Assembly: GCF_003605475.1 (NCBI RefSeq)
Contig: NZ_RAHX01000001.1
Location: 2,046,001 to 2,110,000, forward strand
Direction of reading: 5' to 3'
Origin: Aurantiacibacter aquimixticola
GTDB lineage: Bacteria; Pseudomonadota; Alphaproteobacteria; Sphingomonadales; Sphingomonadaceae
Length of the DNA: 64,000 nt
In this document: piece by piece, positions 54,784 to 64,000 of the stretch
Layout: the number at the start of each line of letters is the position of its first letter
Numbering within the stretch: the first letter of the stretch is position 1
Made by a program: the position numbers and the translations under genes
Notes under the pieces: model-generated
Told to the model about the DNA's origin: nothing
Databases searched by the model: none
What the model saw: only the letters and a program-made list of their open reading frames with translations

Positions 54784-57090
54784 ATGGCTGAAAGTGATGC
54801 AGCGGTAATCGAAGAAGGCACGGTCAGGTTGCAGGTGGCGGCCGCCCGGCAGGAAGAATCGGGACGCGGTGTGGTGCGCATGCCGCGTAGCGCGTTCCAG
54901 GCGCTCGGCATCACCGAAGGCGATCCGGTCGAAATCGAAGGCAAGCGCGCCACTGTCGCCATCGCCGCTGCGGCCTATAATGAGGACGAGGCGCTCGACG
55001 TCATCCGGCTGGACGGCCTCCAGCGCGGCAATGCCGAAACCGCATCGGGCGAGCACGTGATGGTGAAGCGCGCCGAAAGCCAGCCCGCCACTCGCGTGGT
55101 GTTCGCACCCGCACGCCGCGAAATGCGTCTGCAGGGCCCGACCGAGGCGCTGAAACGCGTCTTCTTCAAGAAGCCTGTGGTTGCCGGCGATCTCGTCGCC
55201 ACGCATGGCCAGCAGCCCGTGCAGAACGTGCCGCCCGAAGTGCGCCGAATGTTCAACGCGCCCGCTTATGCGCTGACGCAGATCCGCCTGCAGGTCGTCT
55301 CCACCACGCCCAAGGGCATCGTCCATATCGACGAGAACACCGAAGTCGAGCTGCGCGCCGAGTTCGAGGAGCCGCGCGATGCGCGCGGCATGATCAATTA
55401 CGACGATGTCGGCGGGATGGAAGAGACCATCAAGGCGCTGCGCGAAATGGTCGAGCTGCCGCTGCGTTATCCGGAGCTGTTCACCCGGCTCGGCGTCGAT
55501 CCGCCCAAGGGCGTGCTGCTCCACGGCCCGCCCGGCACTGGCAAGACGCGGCTGGCGCAGGCCGTCGCCAACGAGTCCGATGCAGAATTCTTCACCATCA
55601 ACGGGCCGGAGATCATGGGCAGCGCCTATGGCGAGAGCGAGAAACGCCTGCGCGAAGTGTTCGAGGAAGCCGAGCGCAGCCAACCCGCCATCGTCTTCAT
55701 CGACGAGATCGATTCCATCGCGCCCAAGCGCCAGAACGTGCAGGGCGAGGCGGAGAAGCGGCTGGTCGCCCAGCTGCTGACGCTGATGGACGGATTGCAG
55801 GCGCGCGCCAATCTTGTCGTGATCGCTGCCACCAATCGCCCGGATGCGATCGACGAGGCGCTGCGCCGCCCCGGCCGGTTCGATCGGGAAATCGTGATCG
55901 GCGTGCCGGACGATAACGGCCGGCGCGAGATACTGGCGATCCATACGCGCGGCATGCCGCTTGGCGAGGGCGTGGACCTCGCCGAGCTTTCGCGCTCCAC
56001 GCATGGTTTCGTCGGCGCGGACCTTGCTGCGCTAACCCGGGAAGCGGCGATCGAGGCGGTCCGGCGGATCATGCCAAAGCTCGACCTCGACGCGCGCGAA
56101 ATTCCTGCACAGGTTCTCGAGGAATTGTGCGTCGAGAAGAACGATTTCCGCGAGGCGCTCAAACGCGTGCAGCCATCGGCCATGCGCGAAGTGCTGGTGC
56201 AGGCGCCGACCGTCGGCTGGGACGATCTCGGCGGATTGCAGGACGCAATCGACAAGCTGAAGGAGGGCGTGGAGCTGCCGCTCAAGAACCCGCAGGCGTT
56301 CGACCGGTTGGGCATTCGCCCGGCCAAGGGCTTCCTGCTTTATGGCCCGCCTGGCACCGGCAAGACCTTGCTCGCCAAGGCGGTGGCCAAGGAAGCCGAG
56401 GCCAATTTCATCTCGATGAAGAGCTCGGATTTGCTGTCCAAATGGTATGGCGAGAGCGAGCAGCAGATCGCCCGCATGTTCGCCCGCGCCCGCGCGGTTG
56501 CACCCTGCGTCGTCTTCATCGACGAGATCGACAGTCTCGTACCCGCCCGCGGCTCCGGTGCAGGCGAGCCGCAGGTGACGGCGCGCGTGGTGAACACGAT
56601 CCTGGCCGAAATGGACGGGATGGAGGAGTTGTCCTCCATCGTCGTGATCGGCGCGACCAACCGCCCGACGCTTGTCGATCCTGCCTTGCTGCGCCCCGGC
56701 CGGTTCGACGAGCTCGTCTATGTCGGCGCGCCGGACGAGGAAGGCCGCAAGCATATCCTCAAGATCCATACGGCGAATATGCCTCTGGCGGACGATGTCG
56801 ATCTCGGCGCGGTGGCCAAGCAGGCGGAGCGCTTCACGGGTGCCGATCTGGAGGACGTGGTCCGCCGCGCCGGCCTTGTCGCCATCCGCCGCGCGGACGG
56901 TGCTCCCGACCAGGTGACGAAGGCCGATTTCGACGAAGCGATGGAAGACAGCCGCGCCACCGTCACCGCGAAGATGGAGCAGGAATATGCGAAGATGAAA
57001 GGCGAGCTGAAAAAGCGCGCCGCATCGCCGCAGCCCATCGGCTTCATCACCGAGGGCATGGTGGAGAGCACGCGGGATAGTAAGCATTAG
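54784..57090 (+). CDS. CDC48/VAT-like double AAA+ ATPase
   Basis: A 768-residue protein with the full CDC48 layout: an N-terminal double-psi barrel region (about 10-190, GVVRMPRSAFQALGITEGDPVEIEG), then D1 with GPPGTGKTRLAQA, VFIDEIDSIAPKR and RRPGRFD, then D2 with GPPGTGKTLLAKA, VFIDEIDSLVPARGS and RPGRFDELVYVG. CDC48 unfoldases extract or unfold proteins in archaea and eukaryotes; bacterial homologues are less common and their substrates are unknown. Start ATG 54784; a longer open frame upstream runs through the terminator and is not credible. Confidence 0.9.
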   Translation: MAESDAAVIEEGTVRLQVAAARQEESGRGVVRMPRSAFQALGITEGDPVEIEGKRATVAIAAAAYNEDEALDVIRLDGLQRGNAETASGEHVMVKRAESQPATRVVFAPARREMRLQGPTEALKRVFFKKPVVAGDLVATHGQQPVQNVPPEVRRMFNAPAYALTQIRLQVVSTTPKGIVHIDENTEVELRAEFEEPRDARGMINYDDVGGMEETIKALREMVELPLRYPELFTRLGVDPPKGVLLHGPPGTGKTRLAQAVANESDAEFFTINGPEIMGSAYGESEKRLREVFEEAERSQPAIVFIDEIDSIAPKRQNVQGEAEKRLVAQLLTLMDGLQARANLVVIAATNRPDAIDEALRRPGRFDREIVIGVPDDNGRREILAIHTRGMPLGEGVDLAELSRSTHGFVGADLAALTREAAIEAVRRIMPKLDLDAREIPAQVLEELCVEKNDFREALKRVQPSAMREVLVQAPTVGWDDLGGLQDAIDKLKEGVELPLKNPQAFDRLGIRPAKGFLLYGPPGTGKTLLAKAVAKEAEANFISMKSSDLLSKWYGESEQQIARMFARARAVAPCVVFIDEIDSLVPARGSGAGEPQVTARVVNTILAEMDGMEELSSIVVIGATNRPTLVDPALLRPGRFDELVYVGAPDEEGRKHILKIHTANMPLADDVDLGAVAKQAERFTGADLEDVVRRAGLVAIRRADGAPDQVTKADFDEAMEDSRATVTAKMEQEYAKMKGELKKRAASPQPIGFITEGMVESTRDSKH

Positions 57091-57104
57091 GCTCGCTTGT
57101 TTTT

Positions 57105-57346
57105 CGATCCGACATCCGTCGGTTCGTCCTCGCTAGAGGCGCGGCAAGCTGCGCCCGCTGCGGGCGGGAGTTCGCCCTTGCCTCGCTTTGCTCGGAGCTC
57201 CGCGACCAGCCATCTTGGAAAGCGCAAGCATCGGGCGCGATCAGCGCTCGACAGAGCGCGAACGCGCGACTGCGGGCGCCCCGCACCCCGGACTTGATCC
57301 GGGGGAAGGGAACAGCACCGAGGACGCACCCGTGGATGTGGGTGCA
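57105..57346. repeat. Multi-hairpin intergenic repeat, copy B
   Basis: Second copy of the element at 38757-39040, again starting 14-18 bases after a plus-strand gene and ending before a convergent minus-strand gene. The left hairpin has one mismatch; GCGCGGC/GCTGCGC keeps pairing by a G-T change; the CCCCGGA/TCCGGGG palindrome (57286-57304) is identical. The terminal hairpin is GCACCC/GGGTGC (57326-57345), unrelated in sequence to copy A's but in the same place. Confidence 0.75.
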
Positions 57347-57379
57347 TGAAACAAAAAATCTACGCCACGTATGTTAGCA

Positions 57380-58456
57380 TTATTTCGCAACCCGCGCATT
57401 CGCCGATTCGACTTCCAGCCGGTGTCGGATCAGCGCACCGGGCATTTCGCGGCGCAACCAATCGAGCATGTGTTCCCGCACCGCGCAGCGCAGGTTCCAG
57501 ACGTCGGGAATGGTCGCGGCGCTGACCGAAATGCGCAGCTCCATGCTTTCGGGATAGGCTTCGGTCATCAGCACGGCGGCGGTGCGTCCGTCCCACAATT
57601 CGTGCTGGCCGACGAAACGCTCCAGCTCGGCGCGGATTGGCGCGACTTCGGTGGCTGGGTCGAGATGCAGGAACACCGGCCCGGTCAGTATCTCGCTCTT
57701 GCGCGACCAGTTCTCGAAGCTGGAATCGAGCACGGAGGCGGTGGGCACCACCACGGCGCGCTCGTCCCAGGTGCGCACGATGATGAAGGCCATGTGGATT
57801 TCCTCCACCCGGCCGGTATGCCCTTCGATCACCACCATGTCGCCTAGCCGCAGCGGCTCGGTGATGGCGATCTGTAATCCCGCGATCAGCGATTTGAGCG
57901 CAGGTTGCGCGGCGGCACCGACCGCCAGCGCGGCAAGACCTGCGGAGGCGAGCAGCGTCGCGCCGATGTTCTTTACGGCCGGGATGGTGAACAGCATCAG
58001 ACCGACGGTGATGAAGATGATCGCGAAGGTCGCCGTGCGCGACAGGATGGAAATGCGCGTGCGGCGACTGCGCACGGCAACGGGATCGGTCGCCGCATCC
58101 AGCCGCAGCTCCATCGCCCCGGTAAAGGCCTTCACTAGCGAATAAACGATCCAGCCGAGCAGGGCGGGGCGCAGGAACTGGCCGAGCGGCTCCCACACGG
58201 CGGCAAGGGAGGAATCGACCTGCGCCGCCAGCGTGATGGCGATGGCGATGAGCGACCATTTGATCGGCGATGCAATCTTGCGCAGCACCAGGTCGTCGAT
58301 TTCTGAGTCGGACTTGCTGGCAATCTTCATCACCACGGCGAAAGAGACGCGGTAGATCAGCCACGCGATCAGGATGGCGGCCACGAGCACCACCAGCGCC
58401 TCGCTCACCTCAAGCCACTGGACTTCGAAATTGTGCGGATCGTATTTGTCGAACAT
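57380..58456 (-). CDS. MscS-family mechanosensitive channel
   Basis: A 358-residue channel protein with four hydrophobic segments. The pore-lining and beta-domain region is GLAALAVGAAAQPALKSLIAGLQIAITEPLRLGDMVVIEG, then GRVEEIHMAFIIVRTWDERAVVVPTASVLDSSFENWSR. It is the second MscS-like protein in the window and differs in having no BON domain. Start at ATG 58456. Confidence 0.88.
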   Translation of the reverse strand: MFDKYDPHNFEVQWLEVSEALVVLVAAILIAWLIYRVSFAVVMKIASKSDSEIDDLVLRKIASPIKWSLIAIAITLAAQVDSSLAAVWEPLGQFLRPALLGWIVYSLVKAFTGAMELRLDAATDPVAVRSRRTRISILSRTATFAIIFITVGLMLFTIPAVKNIGATLLASAGLAALAVGAAAQPALKSLIAGLQIAITEPLRLGDMVVIEGHTGRVEEIHMAFIIVRTWDERAVVVPTASVLDSSFENWSRKSEILTGPVFLHLDPATEVAPIRAELERFVGQHELWDGRTAAVLMTEAYPESMELRISVSAATIPDVWNLRCAVREHMLDWLRREMPGALIRHRLEVESANARVAK

Positions 58457-58510
58457 GCCGCGCGCCCTAATGGTGCGGCGCGGCAAATTCAACGAAAGTC
58501 GGCTGCTGAC

Positions 58511-61393
<2,883 letters not shown>

Positions 61394-61486
61394 GCGCGCC
61401 TGCTAGCACGCGTTTCGGGCCCGGTCAGCCAAGAAAAATGATGGCGAAAAAATGGCGGAATTGCGCGGTTTGTGCCGCAATCGCGC

Positions 61487-61536
61487 CCAATTGTGGCCAC
61501 ATTTGGCTTGCGCCGCCCCAATTGTGGCATTATTTA
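61487..61536 (+). promoter_or_regulatory. Promoter with tandem CCCAATTGTGGC motifs ahead of the small lipoprotein
   Basis: TTGCGC, a 17-base spacer and TATTTA (61508-61536) form a good sigma-70 promoter. A 12-bp motif occurs twice, 61487-61498 and 61517-61528, exactly 30 bases apart, with the second copy inside the spacer. Two sites on one DNA face overlapping a promoter suggest a regulator site; no regulator is identified. Confidence 0.45.
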
Positions 61537-61617
61537 GGCAATCGAGCCGGTCATCAGACTGGCTTCGGGCCGGAACGTTTCCAGCCCTGAATGTTCGCAG
61601 ATTAAGGGGTTTATCCT

Positions 61618-61890
61618 ATGCGTAAGATCGTTCTCGCCGCTGCCGTCGCCGGCGCCGCTCTCTCCCTCTCGGCTTGCTCCGAGCAGACCGAAGCCGATGC
61701 CGAAGGTGCCGTTGAAGGCGCCATGGCCGACACCGAAGCCAATGCCGACGCCATGGGCGACGACATCGACGCGGCCGCTGCCGACGCCGAAGTCGCCATG
61801 GACGACGCTGCCGCCGACGTCGACGGCGAAATGACCGAAATGGAAGCCGAAGTCGAAGGCGAAACCATGACGGAAGCCGAAGAAGACTGA
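61618..61890 (+). CDS. Small acidic Ala/Glu-rich lipoprotein
   Basis: A 90-residue protein. A signal peptide with lipobox LSAC (Cys20) is followed by an almost wholly Ala/Asp/Glu/Met mature part with a repeating AxAD/EAD pattern, probably a flexible or helical envelope tether. The composition is extreme, but the promoter, start and terminator are all well formed, so it is a genuine monocistronic gene. I recognise no family. Confidence 0.8.
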   Translation: MRKIVLAAAVAGAALSLSACSEQTEADAEGAVEGAMADTEANADAMGDDIDAAAADAEVAMDDAAADVDGEMTEMEAEVEGETMTEAEED

Positions 61891-61914
61891 TTTCAGTCCT
61901 TCGACTACACGAAC

Positions 61915-61953
61915 AAAGAAGGGCGTGGCCAGCGATGGCCGCGCCCTTTCTTT
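61915..61953 (+). terminator. Rho-independent terminator of the small lipoprotein gene
   Basis: AAGGGCGTGGCC pairs with GGCCGCGCCCTT around a 6-base loop, followed by TCTTT. It lies 25 bases after the lipoprotein stop codon. Confidence 0.8.
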
Positions 61954-61989
61954 ATGCGCTGGTGATGGGAGCCGCGCTGGCGCTCGGCT

Positions 61990-63054
61990 TTACCGAACAG
62001 CGTTGTATTGCGCGTTGGCGTAATTGCGACGCGAGGCCTCTTCGGCGAAACCGTCATAGATGCCGCGTGCGATGGAGGCGATACGCGCATCGCGGCGTAG
62101 GCGGGAGCGAGTCTTGTTCGCATTCTCATCCGCCTGGTTGGCGCTTTGACCGGTGACGTAGATCGCCATGGCAATGGCTCGCCCATCGGGCATTTCGATG
62201 ATCCCGATATCGCTCGCCGTGCGATTGAGCGTGCCGGTCTTGTGCGCGACATTCACGTAGCTGGGCATCTGCGCCGGAATACGCCGCGTCCCGGTGCGAC
62301 AGCGTTCCATCGCGGAAATGATCACATTGCGGCTCGTCCCGCTGAGCCAGCGCCCCTGATAGATACCGGCAAGCATCTGCACCATCGTATTGGGCGTCGC
62401 GCTATCGCGACGGTCGATATAGGTCACCGGGTCATGCTCGCCATCGTCGCGCACCAGCGTGGCGATGTCGCGATCCAGGCTGAAATCTTCGAGGCCGGCG
62501 CGGCGCGCCCAGTCGTTCACGGCCTGCGGGCCGCCGACGGCGGCAAGCAGAGCATCGGTGGCCGGGTTGGAACTGCGCGTGATCATCAGGTCGATCAGGC
62601 GATGCGCGGTCATGTATTCGCCTTGGCGAACCGGCGCCGCGGCGCTGGAGAAGCGGCGGGAACGTACGGCCCACAGAAGCGGAAACTCGCTCGTCAGGCT
62701 CCACCGGCCCTGATCGACACCTTCGAGGAAAGTCGCGGCGATTGCGATCTTGCTGGTGCTGGCCATCGGGAAGCGCTGATCGCCCAGGATCGAGATCGAT
62801 TCCCCGGTCGTCAGGTCGATCGCGGCGACGCCGATACGGCCCTGGCTGCCTTCCGCAAGTTGCGAGATGCGCTGCTGGACGGCGCTGTTGGTGCTGGCGG
62901 AATTGGTGGCGAAGTCGCGCGGCGCGCGGACCTCGGTGCCGAAGGCGTTGTCGAAAGCGTTTTCGAACCCCGCTTCCTGAGCATTTGCAGGGGCCAGTGG
63001 CGCAAGTGCAAGCGCCACCAGTGAAACGAAACGACCGATCCGTGATACCTTCAT
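61990..63054 (-). CDS. Class A beta-lactamase-related serine hydrolase
   Basis: A 354-residue exported protein (signal ending APANAQ). Active-site motifs: STSK (99-102), SSN (161-163) as the SxN motif, and HKTGT (Lys272-Thr-Gly). The omega-loop glutamate is not obvious; a Glu in RDDGEHDP or the nearby RRDSATP segment occupies that zone. It could be a true penicillinase or a related peptidoglycan-active hydrolase; I cannot decide from sequence. ATG 63054 has AGGTGAG 6 bases ahead. Confidence 0.82.
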   Translation of the reverse strand: MKVSRIGRFVSLVALALAPLAPANAQEAGFENAFDNAFGTEVRAPRDFATNSASTNSAVQQRISQLAEGSQGRIGVAAIDLTTGESISILGDQRFPMASTSKIAIAATFLEGVDQGRWSLTSEFPLLWAVRSRRFSSAAAPVRQGEYMTAHRLIDLMITRSSNPATDALLAAVGGPQAVNDWARRAGLEDFSLDRDIATLVRDDGEHDPVTYIDRRDSATPNTMVQMLAGIYQGRWLSGTSRNVIISAMERCRTGTRRIPAQMPSYVNVAHKTGTLNRTASDIGIIEMPDGRAIAMAIYVTGQSANQADENANKTRSRLRRDARIASIARGIYDGFAEEASRRNYANAQYNAVR

Positions 63055-63177
63055 TTCACTCACCTGCCCGAAACATGCTTTGCAAATGCTTAACATGTTT
63101 CACGCTGGCGATAAGAGCGCGACGAAGCGCGCGGATTTGTAGCCGGACCGAGTCGTTTCGTGGGTTTTCGTTGAAAA

Positions 63178-63585
63178 TCAGGCGGCAATGAGCGCCTGCT
63201 CGATCTTGTCGAGAGGCTCGCTGGTCAGCGTCTTGTCGAGTTCGCCGACCACGCGCTTTTCCAGTTCCTGATGATAATGGCGGCGCATTTCGCCGAGCGT
63301 CTTGGGATCGGCGATGATCACGATGTCGTCGATTTCGCCCTTCATCGCCTTGTCGTTGAGGTATTCCGTCACCGCTGCGCCGTGCGCCAGTTCCTCGAGA
63401 TCGGTATTGCCCTTCAGCTTGCTGGCGGCATCCTGGTGCTTGACCCCGGCGCTGTAATTGCTCGGGTCGAGATTCGGCTCGCTCACCTTGCTCAGCTTGG
63501 GCTCGAAGATCTGTCCGTCATTGCGCAGCAGGACGAAACGCTCTCCATCGACCAGGGCGACGTGGGCTTTGTGCGGGACTTTCAC
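63178..63585 (-). CDS. Host attachment protein family (baeRF-like)
   Basis: A 135-residue protein with KVPHKAHVALVDGERFVLLRNDG near the start and DDIVIIADPKTLGEMRRHYHQELEKRVVGELDKTLT towards the end, the pattern of the so-called host attachment family, related to the release-factor-like baeRF domains. The name comes from an Agrobacterium phenotype; the actual role is uncertain. GTG 63585 has AAGGAG 9 bases ahead. Confidence 0.8.
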   Translation of the reverse strand: MKVPHKAHVALVDGERFVLLRNDGQIFEPKLSKVSEPNLDPSNYSAGVKHQDAASKLKGNTDLEELAHGAAVTEYLNDKAMKGEIDDIVIIADPKTLGEMRRHYHQELEKRVVGELDKTLTSEPLDKIEQALIAA

Positions 63586-63658
63586 TCTCGTATTCTCCTT
63601 GGATGTGTCTGTTGCACAACCAACACGCGAGGAGGGCGATGGTGCCGCGCGGCTGCGC

Positions 63659-64000
63659 CTATTCAGGTTTGCGCAGACGCCAGGCGAACTGGTCCGTCCG
63701 GCCACGGATTTCATCATCGAACACATTGGCAGTGCGCGGATCGCCTGGCCGGGCATAGAGATCGCTCTCGGCCTCCAGCTCGAAGCCGGCATCGGTCAGC
63801 AGGCGCATAGCCATTTCGCGGTCCATTCGGTGCAGCGTGTTCGCCGCTTCCGCGCCGCCCCCTTCCGCCGCCAGGTGATCGACCACGACCAGCGTACCGC
63901 CGGGCTTCAGCGCGTCGAAGAGCATGCGCGCAGTGCGTTCGGGAGTGTCCTCGGGGAATTGCTCGAGCCAAAGATCGTGCAGGTTCATCACCGTGACGAT
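63659..64000 (-). CDS. Class I SAM-dependent methyltransferase, COG4798-like (partial, N-terminus outside window)
   Basis: The C-terminal 113 residues of a methyltransferase; the frame is open to the right edge. MNLHDLWLEQFPEDTPERTARMLFDALKPGGTLVVVDHLA is the late part of a Rossmann methylase fold, followed by LLTDAGFELEAESDLY. The SAM-binding loop lies outside the window, so the substrate cannot be judged. Confidence 0.75.
   Translation of the reverse strand: MVTVMNLHDLWLEQFPEDTPERTARMLFDALKPGGTLVVVDHLAAEGGGAEAANTLHRMDREMAMRLLTDAGFELEAESDLYARPGDPRTANVFDDEIRGRTDQFAWRLRKPE

Overview
The window is about 64 kb of GC-rich chromosome from an alphaproteobacterium, most likely of the Sphingomonadales (an Erythrobacter-like genus). 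This rests on a CtrA/DivK cell-cycle pair, a serine palmitoyltransferase with its own acyl carrier protein (sphingolipid synthesis), an alphaproteobacterial DksA with an incomplete zinc finger, DUF4167, DUF3572 and DUF4112 proteins, and the start of a gene transfer agent (GTA) cluster of the Rhodobacter type. Nearly all of it is compact housekeeping chromosome; I see no prophage, CRISPR array, integrase, rRNA or tRNA.

Layout. 1-3.1 kb: GTA small terminase, large terminase and portal (minus strand), with a one-gene GIY-YIG element bounded by 30-bp inverted repeats between terL and the portal. 3.3-10.9 kb: membrane proteins, OsmC, the spt-acp pair, DivK, and a run of small metabolic genes (DUF3572, HAD, RidA, GDPD, acetyltransferase). 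11-16.5 kb: DksA, a PilZ protein, a peptide-binding lipoprotein, and tryptophan catabolism (kynA-kynU). 16.5-25.1 kb: HNH nuclease, GluQ-RS, cobalamin adenosyltransferase, MutS, malic enzyme. 25.1-27 kb: a decayed DUF1800/DUF1501 gene pair. 27-34.2 kb: SLC13 transporter, SDR, TrmB, CtrA, a DEAD-box helicase and a ParDE toxin-antitoxin pair. 34.3-43.8 kb: RpoN-LptB, MscS-like channel, pyrophosphatase, HisS-PrfA-PrmC, DUF4167. 43.8-54.4 kb: Lnt, MetK, DUF418, MFS transporter, a GbsR-type regulator with two membrane genes, and succinyl-CoA:3-oxoacid CoA-transferase genes split by a HAD-like lipoprotein gene. 54.5-64 kb: a candidate structured RNA, a CDC48-like double AAA ATPase, a second MscS-like channel, PolA, a small acidic lipoprotein, a class A beta-lactamase-like protein, a host-attachment-like protein and a partial methyltransferase.

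The least explained parts are non-coding. (1) Two copies of an array of degenerate 21-22 bp direct repeats with a GGTCAC/GGTGAC core end in the same conserved block (16.66-16.87 kb and, inverted, 49.20-49.37 kb). (2) Two copies of a roughly 240-285 bp multi-hairpin intergenic repeat (38.76 and 57.11 kb) keep a terminal hairpin in place while its stem sequence changes completely. (3) A rod-shaped RNA with its own terminator lies at 54.51-54.69 kb. (4) The GIY-YIG element interrupts the GTA cluster. Four REP-like palindromes also sit in junctions between convergent genes. I could not run database or covariance searches; families are named from recognised motifs.
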